Positions 55,113 through 64,000 of a DNA stretch of 64,000 bases are shown here, piece by piece. Position 1 is the stretch's first letter; every line of letters starts with the position of its first letter. The notes below the pieces were generated by a model. It was not told where the DNA came from. It saw only the letters and a list, made by a program, of their open reading frames with translations, and made no database searches. The DNA comes from Symsagittifera roscoffensis (taxonomy: Eukaryota; Xenacoelomorpha; Acoela; Convolutidae). Made by a program: the position numbers and the translations under genes. The stretch spans positions 5,315,472 through 5,379,471 of the forward strand of contig NC_087069.1 in assembly GCF_963678635.1 (NCBI RefSeq). The letters run 5' to 3'.

Positions 55113-56211
55113 TGGAACCTGATCTAAACTACATTTTATTATTGGATAAATTAGTTATTTTAACACTATAAAAATTTTAATATTAACCAATCATATTCCA
55201 TCAAACTAACAACCCGCTTATTTGTAAGTGCTGAAATTACTTGTAATTTCAGCACCAGAGAGATTTGAATTTAACTTATAAATTAGTTACCTCTCCAAGA
55301 GAACTTCAGCAGTAGCAATAAGCCAGTATACTCTAGATCTATTGAGCCTTGCAGAGACTAGTTAAACACCCTGAGACTAGTAGATATAAGAGTAAGATTA
55401 GGATCGGTATTAGACTAAGAAGTTGCACGAATCTATTCGGCCGAAAATAAGATAGCGTGACGAGCAGACGGTGTACCCTATCCGAAATTACTCTATGAGT
55501 TAACCACAACAGTCTAACTCATCTGGTGCGACCATAAGTCTCAAATAAGACCTTAATAGCTTAGAATTAACCAACTATAGATTAGAAATTAGACAAAACA
55601 TTTTCAAAATGTTACACGATAATAACTTAATTGAAATGTCTCTACGACTCAATAGATCAGAGCCGATATTCCGCACAATACTAGAACTACCCGGTATAGG
55701 AAGAAGACCTCGGAAAAGAGACGATATACGACTACGTAGAAACTTACCATTTAGTTTCATGGTTGTGCGGCAAAAGCCAACACAAACTTTTATATTTAGA
55801 ATCTTATTAGCAATGAATTTAGATTTTCATTTGCAAATATAAAAATTTGAAAAAAAAATCTTCGTGATTATTTCAGGCGCTAAACAAAATTATTAATGTT
55901 TAATAACGATTGATAACAAGATCTCAGATCGTTCCCTTAATTTCTGCAGTATTATATAAAACAAATTTGAAAAATATTTATTAAAAATAAAAATAAAAAT
56001 TAGTAGCATGACAATAAATAGTTAGTAATATAAACCATCCTGTTGTTCCAGCTTCATCAACTAAACATAACAGCATTCATAAGCTCACTAACATCGTTTA
56101 AAAACTAAAACTTTTATTAAATAAATCCAAATCATCTTAAACTTAAATTCACTTAATTTTAAATTAGATCATCAAGGCTTATCCTTGGATCTTTATAAAT
56201 TTTGTATCTCA
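55113..56211 (+). repeat. 3' LTR
   Basis: Starts TGGAACCTGATC right after GGATGGG and ends ATCTCA, followed by TTAATTTTGGG. It aligns with 27698-28794 over the full length with scattered differences, and it repeats the 77-codon ORF. Confidence 0.9.
55609..55842 (+). CDS. 77-codon LTR ORF, second copy
   Basis: Same frame as 28194-28427, unbroken, with five residue changes (two to chemically different residues). As the copy in the 3' LTR it lies within the transcribed part of the element and could be read from a genomic or spliced RNA. Function unknown. Confidence 0.3.
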   Translation: MLHDNNLIEMSLRLNRSEPIFRTILELPGIGRRPRKRDDIRLRRNLPFSFMVVRQKPTQTFIFRILLAMNLDFHLQI

Positions 56212-57469
56212 TTAATTTTGGGTTTAAATTTCAAGAGAATGCAAAAAGTAAAAATCAGTTTGTTTAAAATTCGAGCAGGCTGTGCGTAATACAAAAAAAT
56301 TGGAAATTTTGCAGAAAAATTTTAAGAAAATTAAAGTTTTTCAAATTCATTATAGTCCATCATCAGGGATTTTAAATGGATTTTAAACAGTTTTTTTTCT
56401 CGAAAAAAAGGTTTATAGTGGATTTGGGTGGTCCCAAAGTGTAATTTTAATATGTAATAATGGCAAAATTTTTGACCTCGAAAAATTATCGATTATTATC
56501 TATGAAAGCTGGCTCCGGGTATGCACTGTGTGGTTTTTGATTCAGTTAATTTTCGGCTGTCGAAATAGTAGTTTATAACAAAAACAAATTGATGCCCCAG
56601 TGAAGATATCGACACCCTGCATAAAAAAAGGATTTTTTTTACCTTTGATCGTTTTTTGCAAAGTTCTGGGAGTTGGAATATAGCCAATTTGTCCATGCTC
56701 TGGTCTAATTTATGCGCTCTTTGAAGATTTTGATCAAAATGCTGAAAACTTAACGCGGTTAATTTATGCATGGCAAATTTTTCCGAAAAACAAAATCATT
56801 GCAAATTGAATTGGTGCAAGCTAATCGGTCTTATTTATCGGTGCAAGCTAATATTTTCACACTGGATCTTCGATATTGTCAAAAAAAAAATTTAGAGACC
56901 AATTAATTTGCAGTCGGAACATTCAAAGTTGTGCTTCGATACTGTCAAAAAATTGCAGTTTTCCTTTTTTCTCTATCAAAAACTTTTCGAGACCAATTAA
57001 TTTGTAGTCGGAACATTCAAAGTTGAAAACTCAAACTCGTTTCTTTAGTAGTCTACAACAAATTTATCAAGGTTTAGTTAAACATATTAAAAATAAAAGC
57101 GATTATGAAACTGGGGCTCTTACAAAAAAATATTTGCCTTTGACTTGTGAAATATCTTTTAAAGTCAATGAAAAATGAATTAGTTGTAAGCTGATCATTA
57201 TCACCATTCAAAAATTCCCCCAGTTTAATGAAGAGAAATATCAACAAAAAGTCTAACTCAAATTCTTTTGATCATTTCTAATCAATGTCGTGATAACATT
57301 GACAAATGGCCTTTTCAAAAGTTCAACTGTTTAAACGCAAATATCTTGGTAGCATCGTTAAATTCCACAGATTTTGCGTTCACCACCTAAAAAGTTCACC
57401 AGTATTTAATTGTATTGCTAAATTCGACGGCTAAACTTTAATTCTTTGACTTGTAACTGAAAAAAAAAC
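56212..57469. other. no gene; decayed foldback-family remnants
   Basis: Around 56,640-57,030 are words of the 9440-10844 foldback family: CAAAGTTCTGGGAGTTGGAATATAG resembles its GTTATGGGGGTTGAAATAG, and GTCGGAACATTCAAAGTTG occurs twice (56,913 and 57,009), like its GTCGGAACATTCA ends. The rest shows nothing. Confidence 0.45.
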
Positions 57470-59136
57470 ATGAAATGCGACCCTGAGTTCTTTTATAATT
57501 TTTATTACCTAATTGGCCCATTGCACTTTACTATTATAAATACCGAAGTTCTGAAATATTTCGTGACTTTTATGAAAGTTTTCAACTTATTTCACGTGCC
57601 TTTTCTGATTTTACTTCCGTTTTGCATGAACAGGTTGAGAACATCCTGTCGGAAAATAATTTCGATGATAGTTTTGTCGGATAGTTTGATAACTTCTTCG
57701 GTTATAATTTTGGAGAAGTTTGGAATTCATTTTCATGAGGACAGTTATAAGACTCCTTGTTTTACTGTAAATCTACTTTTGGACGCCGTTCTGCTTTGGT
57801 CCCAGTTATGGTCAGTTTTTAAAACGAAAACCGATTTTGATAAATTTTTAAAATCTTCCACCAAAGCTGGTGGTATTCTGCGATAATACGCAGTCGGAAT
57901 TTATCAAGATTTTGAATACCAGTAGGAAATAAATCAAATAAAATGAAATCAATATAATCCTTGAAAAAAAATTATAATTTTGCTTAAATAAATTACAGTT
58001 TTTAAAGCAGTTGAACATTTTTTTTTGGCAAAAAATCTGCGACTTGGGAAAACTTTCAGAAAAATCTGCTCAAATGCCTTGTTAGTCAGTTTTTAAATTG
58101 GAAGACTTTGGCTAAAAATGGTGCCTCTAGGAAACTTATAAGTTTGGTTGACAAAACAGGGATGATGTTCTTAGGAATAAAGCGACCGATCCCCTCACAC
58201 ACCCACCTCCAGGCCATCTCTCCCAGTAGTCTAGTATTTCTAATTTTGTTTCCGCTTCTCAGTTATTGATCTCATATTTAACATTTCAGGTCACTGACCT
58301 TGATCGTTCACGTGTTCCTAATTCTGAACCCGCGTTTCGAAATGACCTCTAGAAGAACTCCGATATTCCTCATCTACAACCTAATCGTGTGGCCCTCGGG
58401 GCTTTTGCTCCCCCTTCTTACTTCTGGTCTGTTTTGGTACCCAATAACGTACAGCAACACTTACATCGCAGGGGACACTTGTCGGGGTGAATTCGAATTC
58501 GAACTCAACGATGATTCAACTGAATGCTTGCTAGTCGGTAATAGTAAAATAATTTGGCTGATGTATTATGTTGGTATAGTTGCGATCCTCGTAGCCGCGA
58601 TTTTCATGTTTTTCTTGGCGTTAAGAAGAGCTTCGAAACTTTGCAAGAAACCAAAGAAAAGCAACATCGGTATTAATTCTTCAAGTGAACTTTTTGACGA
58701 GTATCATGAGTCGATTGGTTGCAACCACTCTCAAATAGTTTGGAAGACTACTTTACGACTTTCAACTGCCGCTTTTGTTTATATACTATCTGTAGCGCCT
58801 TCGGTCGCTTTTCGGGTCTACGAAATCTTTTACGGGCCGATTAAACATCAAAAACTTCGAGGAGTTTCCAATTTATGGCTTCAATTAGCGGGCTATTTAA
58901 TTGGTGCGTCAAATATAATCTTCTACGGGTATTTTAGCCCGTTATTTCGCCTGGAAATACTCAGAGTCAAAGACTTCGTGTTGATACACGTGATGAACAT
59001 TTTGTCGTCGGCTATCGGACAGAAGAATTGGCGGAAAAATCCATCAGAGTATGACGTAATATTCGACTCGGATCCGATGACGTCATCAGATACTGGTTAC
59101 AGAAGTGGAGCTACAAAAAGTTGGACTCTAAGATAA
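57470..59136 (+). CDS. 7TM G-protein-coupled receptor (two exons), paralogue of the minus-strand gene
   Basis: Exons 57470-57810 (ATG at 57470, donor ATG|GTCAGT, weak) and 58290-59136 (acceptor ACATTTCAG). The coding total is 1188 nt, 395 residues. The protein starts Met-Lys-Cys-Asp-Pro, as the paralogue starts Met-Gln-Cys-Asp-Pro. TM1 ends Met-Asn-Arg-Leu-Arg, TM3 holds Trp-Ser-Gln-Leu-Trp split by the only intron at the same phase as intron 2 of the paralogue, TM6 begins Thr-Thr-Leu-Arg-Leu-Ser, and TM7 ends Tyr-Phe-Ser-Pro-Leu-Phe. A Cys pair lies in loop 2 and a roughly 50-residue polar tail follows. It lacks the other two introns of the paralogue. Inferred role: a chemoreceptor or peptide receptor at the cell surface. 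Without splicing the first frame stops at 57,884. The frame is intact, so it is probably live. Confidence 0.8.
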
Positions 59137-59449
59137 TGCATTTGTCCAGAAACAAAAGCTTTTTTTATTGCAAATTTTAAGCCAAAAATATTTTCAGACA
59201 GAAGTGAAACTTTTAAATTGGTATTACAAAAATACATCTAAAAAGTAGCAGATTTGGAATCCCGGGTTAACTTTGATGGACTGAGACTTCCCGAGTAATA
59301 AAGTTTCAAATGTTCTAAGAATCTTGTAAGAATCTCGTGAGCCAAAAGCTTGTAAGAATCGCAAACGAATTTTATATGAAAGCAAATTCTGATAAAAGTT
59401 TCTTAAGAGAAAATGAAATATAATTAACTGTTTTTGGTAATTCAGTCCC
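59137..59449. other. 3' flank of the receptor, no gene seen
   Basis: Holds repeated AAGAATC...GTAAGAATC words at 59,315-59,362 and a CCCGGGTTAAC word at 59,259. It ends at AGTCCCGGGTCGAGATG, similar to the inverse motif at 27,594. Confidence 0.4.
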
Positions 59450-59690
59450 GGGTCGAGATGCTCGATTTATGTCTTGACTTTCTCGACGAAAAAGCGGTGT
59501 ATTTCTAACGTCTCGACCGAATTTAGGAATGTTTCGACTTTCTCGACTAAATTTTGGTATGTTTCGTTTATCTCGACCCAACATAGAAGTTTTCGACTTT
59601 TTTCAAGCCAGTTCAGATTTGTTTCGAATTTTTTTACCAAAATTCTTTTTTTTCTTGATTTTCTCGACTGACATTTTTTTAAAATTATTT
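59450..59690. repeat. decayed 39-bp tandem repeat (minisatellite)
   Basis: Blocks of the form TTTCGACTTTCTCGAC...GG(A/T)ATG recur about every 39 bp. Read on the minus strand up to 59,584, this is a 13-residue periodic peptide of the type Phe-x-Arg-Glu-Ser-Arg-Asn-Ile-Pro-Lys, with about four recognisable units. The periodic frame may be a by-product of a 39-bp repeat, since 39 is divisible by 3. Confidence 0.6.
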
Positions 59691-60734
59691 TTTCGATCCC
59701 ACATTACAATGTATGCTAGTCTCTAGCCTGCTTTTAGCAGTACCTCGCAAAGAGACTATAGGAATATGTCTCGCTCAACATGACAGACACTTGTGGAAAT
59801 TGTAGTTTCTTTAAATGAAAGTTCTATAGACATTTAAACATCTTCAAAAAAAAACTTTAAAAATAGATGGATGGGTTCGAGTTTGAATTGAAAAATAATC
59901 AGTGCACGAAAGTTTATAATGGTCCAGTAATCTGATTAAAGTTGAAAATTAAAAAAAATCGTAAATTCGAAAGTTGCAATAGCTGATGTGTCAAAAGCCA
60001 TATGCTCGAAATTCAAAAGCCATATGTCTCTAGAGTAAATTCATGGTTCAGGGAAGGCAAAGTCTTACAGGAGTCTTAATATGTTTTGAAATCTTCCCAA
60101 ACCGAAACCAGAATTTGAAAAATGTGAGATTCTAACAAAATTTTGAATTAGTGCTGACCTGATATACGATTTATAGTGAGATTTGAATTGCACCATAACC
60201 CGGTAACTTATCATATATTTTTTTACGTGATGCCTATGATAAAAAAACTTCTAAGGCAGTTTCCTTTTCTGGAATTTTTTGAACAGAATAGTTTCCCACT
60301 AATAGGCCAGGCTTGATGAAATGGATCGTGCAAGAAATCGATTGCTCAGGCTCTCTTGTATCTTTAAAGAACCAGCATTTCAAAGTTTTCAAAAAGCGAA
60401 ACCAATGATTTCAGGTACGAGAAAATTTATGAATAACTTTTTATGAGTGGCCACAAAAACCGTTTTGAAAAATCCGAAAAAAATGTTGGCTGTTTTTTGA
60501 TTTATGAGATTGTTCATCACTACATGCAGAAATACGAATAGTGGCAGGAAAAAATTTTTTGTACGAAAGGACTAATGTTAGGATATTGTAAGAAACCAGC
60601 ATTTTCTTATCCGTTTGATAAGAAAATTTTGTCTGTCGGAAAAACAAGACACGGTTTCGAGCAACTGAAAACAAAATTTTCAATTCTCATACGTTAACAT
60701 ACGTAGTTTTGCAATTATATAAAGTTTTGGAGAT
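59691..60734. other. no gene supported
   Basis: AT-rich sequence. Nothing recognised apart from a direct repeat of a TATGCTCGAAATTCAAAAGCC-like word near 60,000. Confidence 0.5.
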
Positions 60735-62077
60735 TACGTGACCGAACTGTGCATTTTATGCATTGTAAGTCGATTCCACAACAGGCCAAAACCAGACTTT
60801 TTGAGGAATCCGCATTATTTCTACTTTTCTTTGATCTTCTGTGCTGTTATGGATTCCACAAACAAAAACCTAAAACACCCTCTCACTGAAATTCGCTCCA
60901 AAAATAGGCAAACTTGCGGAAACCGCTGCAGTATTTGTGAAAACCGGAACAATTTGTGGAACCATCAAACAAATTCTTGAAGATGTGTAGAATTAAAACG
61001 AGATGTTCTGAAATCCGAATTTGCAAGTATAAAAACGCAAATTATGAGCAAAATTGGCAAATTAAAAGTGGATTCTGCAAATTGTAAGTGGAATTCATTT
61101 TTGTTTGCTGCTTTCATTTTTATATATGAATATATGTAGCAGCGCTTGAAATTATATCTCTCATTCACCAGTTAATCACCGGCAGAATGGTCGTAGAATA
61201 AGTTGAATGTAGCCCTGATATTAACAATATAATTTTTAAAATTCTCAACTTGAAAGTTTTCCGAATCAAGACATTTCGTGATATTTTTGATATGAATCAT
61301 TTATACACAAATTAGTTTTCAAACTAGTACGTGCTATCTGCATCATGGACATGTCGTGTCTATCATAATTGCTTTTTCGAAGGACCACTGTATCATAGTA
61401 GTACCCAGAGTGTACACTGGGTGTGCTTCACCATATCTCGAGTACTACCCTCAAGATTTGACTTCACATTCGACTCATCTCAAAAACTGCCCTCATGATT
61501 TCAATTCATTCTCCACAACTCAGAATTCATTCAGGATTTGGGATTCGTGGAATACAAATACAGACCTAATTTAGCAATATGTCGCGGAAAGTTTTTCCAT
61601 ACACGCTCAACTCACTAACTCCAAATAATGAACTGTTTTGGTGTTGTGTTACCAAAACTATGTAAAAAATTGCTTGCTGTGATATGTATCACAATTACAA
61701 TGGGATGACGTCCCCAAGATTAGTTAATGAATGTTATAAGTCTTGTTTTGCTTACGATGGCTAAGCCCTCGCTTTTGAAATCCGCATTGCTATAGATAAG
61801 AATTCCAGCTCAAGCATTTAATTGCTCCTTGCAAGTTCAGTAATGAACAAAATTCGGAACTACTTACATTTGCGGAGTTTATTTACATTTTGAGGAACCC
61901 ACTCACAGTTGCGCAATCCCGAAAAACTAAAACTTTTCGCTTGTTAGAGTTCGCGACACAACACAAGTGCCGACAAAAGGTGGAATCCACCTCCAATTTG
62001 GAATGATTTAAGACTTATCTCTGGAATCCAGGAAAATACAGACAGAAAACTGTGCGCCTATCCAGTGCACAAATTTG
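60735..62077. mobile_element. GGCCAAACTGTGC-family element or two facing fragments
   Basis: The left end TACGTGACCGAACTGTGC (60,735) and the inverted right end near 62,077 (GCGCCTATCCAGTGCACAAATTTGG, the complement of the family's GGATAGGCGC block) face each other. TGGAATCCAGGAAA near 62,022 is the inverted CTGGATTCC signature. GGATTCC-type words are scattered inside. The 1.34-kb length is much greater than the 0.2-kb copies, so an insertion or two separate fragments are possible. Confidence 0.45.
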
Positions 62078-62488
62078 GATATAGAAAATACAACTTATCC
62101 AGTCTTCAGTTTTTGTCCATGGAATTTGTTCTGGGATAACTAAAAAAGTATATAGGAGCTGAAGAAAAAATCTCTTTGGTTTAAGTAAGTGCTAATCACC
62201 AAATTTCTTCTACGGACAAAATTTGTTCAACAGTCCTTCATTTGAGAAAACCTAGCCTTAAATTAAAATTTATGTGCTATTTTGAAAGAAATTAGTCATA
62301 ACATGCTAATGCTATAGGTTTTTGTTGTTTTTGAATTTGTTTTAAAAAATGACAAGCCCTTTGGCACAGTTTATTTTTTCAGTAATGGTCAACCGGGCAC
62401 ACAGGACATTTTAGGGTTCAATAATCGTAAATAAAAGAGTTCTTGGAAAAACATAACTCAACAACCTGCGTATATAATTTCAAAGCTG

Positions 62489-62520
62489 CCCGGGTTGACC
62501 AAAAATGCTTATTCTACAAT

Positions 62521-62559
<39 letters not shown>
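62489..62559. mobile_element. CCCGGGTTGAC-family end plus (TA)n
   Basis: CCCGGGTTGACCAAAAATGCTT (62,489) is a family left end. It runs within about 30 bp into a (TA)n tract at 62,524-62,559. Confidence 0.6.
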
Positions 62560-62563
<4 letters not shown>

Positions 62564-63072
62564 ATTCCATAGATACGGAGAATGTTGAGAAAAACTCTAA
62601 CTCTAAGATAAGAATTTTTTCATAAATGAAAAGTGTAGGATAATCATTTTTTCATAAACCAAAAAATTGATTTTTTTCTAAATTTTATTTCTCAAGTTTT
62701 TTGGGATGTATTCGCGACCGAACACAAGTGACTAAACCCATGGTGTACTCATCACTTGAGTTCCCAAAAAATTGCTCGTCTGTTATTGACAATGCAAGGG
62801 AAACGATCTGAATTGTAAAAGTGATGTCTACACAAATCATATAGTGAAAGCATCAAACTTTTAAATTTCGGCAAAAGTTTCGTGTGATTTCAAACTGAAT
62901 ACGTGTGATTATGGCTAAAAACGTTTTTTAACATTGAAATTCAAATGTAGAGGGGGGAATGTAAATGCGGAAGCGGAAAAATGTAATGAAACTTTGCTTA
63001 GTGAAAAAACTAGTTATTGTGAACAAATTTGTTTATCGTACTTTACATCTTAATATCACTTGTTCAACCATA
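62560..63072. other. no gene supported
   Basis: AT-rich sequence. The ACACAAGTGACTAAACCCATGG block at 62,722 resembles ACACAAGTTACAAAGACCTTGG at 63,275, so it may be a diverged duplicate belonging to the same element family. Confidence 0.4.
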
Positions 63073-63962
63073 CCCGGGTTGGCCAAAACTTCTGATCATA
63101 CAATTTTCATATATGAGAAAATTCTTGTCATACAATTTCATACAATTTCATACGTAAAGAAAATTGTATGAAAACTCTATGATAAGCTTTTTTCCATATA
63201 TGAAAATTGTATGATAGGTTTTTTCTTTGTGAATTAAGTTTCTGTAAAGTTTTCGGTTGTGTTTGCAACCCAACACAAGTTACAAAGACCTTGGTTACTC
63301 AAAACACCAAAGGTTGGACGGTCTTGCATTTACAATGCATAGAAAATGACCTGAATTAGGCTGTCTTTCACACAATTCATATAACAAAAGTAACAAACTT
63401 TTATTTTTTGGCAAAATTTTTTAATGATGATTATTTCAAATTTTTGAATTTTCAAATTATCAGACATTGATCAAGGCACACATTAACACCCCATACAAAA
63501 GAAATAGGAATTTTCAGCGCTTTTGAAAAAAAATTTAAGTGAAAAGAAAATAAAAGCCAATTTTATCGTATCCAGGACTACGTTATGCACACAAAATATT
63601 AAATTTTGCATGCAAAAATTTTTTTTCGAAAAATGTTTGTTTGAGTACAAAACTCGATTTGCGGTTGAAAAAAAACTAAAATTTTTTTGGACCAAATTTT
63701 CAAAAATTACTTGGTGTCGCCATCAAAAAAATGCCAGTCATACAATTTCCATATATGGGAATTGTATGATAAGCATTTTTTTCAAAAAGCTAAAACCTCA
63801 GTTTTTTATCATCAGACTGTTTTATTAGAATCAAACAGCCACAGAGATAAGTTTATACCAAATTTCAACCATTTTTAGAAATCGTATGACAAACATTTTT
63901 CCACACACTTGATGTATGGAATTGTATGATAAGCATTTTCGGTGTATGGAGGTCAACCCGGG
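63073..63962. mobile_element. TIR element with CCCGGGTTGAC ends, copy B
   Basis: Left end CCCGGGTTGGCC, right end GGAGGTCAACCCGGG, 890 bp. The last about 60 bp are the inverted complement of the first about 60 bp of copy A (24,259). The interior repeats ATCATACAATTT, CCATATATGG and AATTGTATGAT. No transposase frame. Confidence 0.7.
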
Positions 63963-64000
63963 TAATCACACGTAAATTATCGAAGAAAAAAATTATGCTG

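Larger units (their letters stand above)
27698..56211 (+). mobile_element. giant Ty3/Gypsy-type LTR retroelement with envelope and accessory ORFs
   Basis: Two direct LTRs of about 1.10 kb (27698-28794 and 55113-56211) with TG...CA ends bracket gag (CCHC), protease (DSGA), RT, RNase H, an integrase remnant, a membrane-protein ORF and an envelope-like gene, in the order expected of an env-bearing Ty3/Gypsy element. The total of 28.5 kb is several times the usual 5-12 kb, because of a 5.05-kb duplication and a five-fold 1.27-kb array inside. The flanks CATAA (left) and TTAAT (right) give no exact target-site duplication; a TAAT match needs the first LTR base to be counted as flank. The strand is A-rich and G-poor throughout. 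I see no intact gag-pol, so it is not autonomous. Confidence 0.9.

Noticed and set aside
1-64000. CRISPR arrays, bacterial operons, ribosome-binding sites
   Set aside because: The tandem repeats are long (133 bp to 5 kb) or decayed, with no spacer pattern, and the genes have introns; this is a eukaryotic window.

Overview
The window looks like nematode nuclear DNA, probably Caenorhabditis-like. It is AT-rich. Its host genes are serpentine receptors with small exons and TTTCAG-type acceptors, and the sequence between them is packed with terminal-inverted-repeat (TIR) elements. No bacterial-style gene organisation is present, and many long open frames are only shadows of the low-complexity coding strand.

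Left part (1-27.7 kb). One 7TM receptor lies on the minus strand (889-2070, first exon not found). A second 7TM receptor can be assembled on the minus strand from four exons (12209-6996, 380 codons). Around and inside them are at least three nonautonomous DNA-element families: a TA-flanked family with TACGAGGCCAAACTGTGC ends, a foldback element at 9440-10844, and a family with CCCGGGTTGAC ends. There is also a degenerate hAT transposase tail, a 2.2-kb tandem duplication (18.2-22.7 kb), a GC-rich island that may be a structured RNA, and a tRNA-Arg(UCG)-like gene.

Central part (27,698-56,211). A 28.5-kb LTR retroelement is bounded by 1.10-kb LTRs with TG...CA ends. It reads left to right: a small ORF inside the LTR, a basic leader ORF, a gag with a long Q/N/T-rich linker and a CCHC knuckle, protease, RT-RNase H, an integrase lacking its catalytic core, a multi-pass membrane protein with a disordered tail, an envelope-like glycoprotein, and 3' accessory ORFs. 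Two amplifications inflate it. A ~5.05-kb segment from the gag knuckle to the membrane-protein start is tandemly duplicated (32578-37625 and 37626-42700). A ~1.27-kb segment carrying the envelope tail plus a Ser/Thr/Pro-rich ORF is repeated five times (45984-52335). Most frames are broken. The second RT catalytic Asp and the integrase core were lost before the 5-kb duplication, because both copies share those lesions. The coding strand is A-rich and G-poor, unlike the flanks, and the change coincides with the LTRs.

Right part (56.2-64 kb). A plus-strand paralogue of the four-exon receptor (57470-59136, 395 codons, two exons) keeps one intron at the same place and phase. It is followed by a decayed 39-bp minisatellite and more copies of the TIR families. 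The receptors are the only host protein-coding genes I can support. Everything else is repeats, decayed elements or sequence in which I see nothing.
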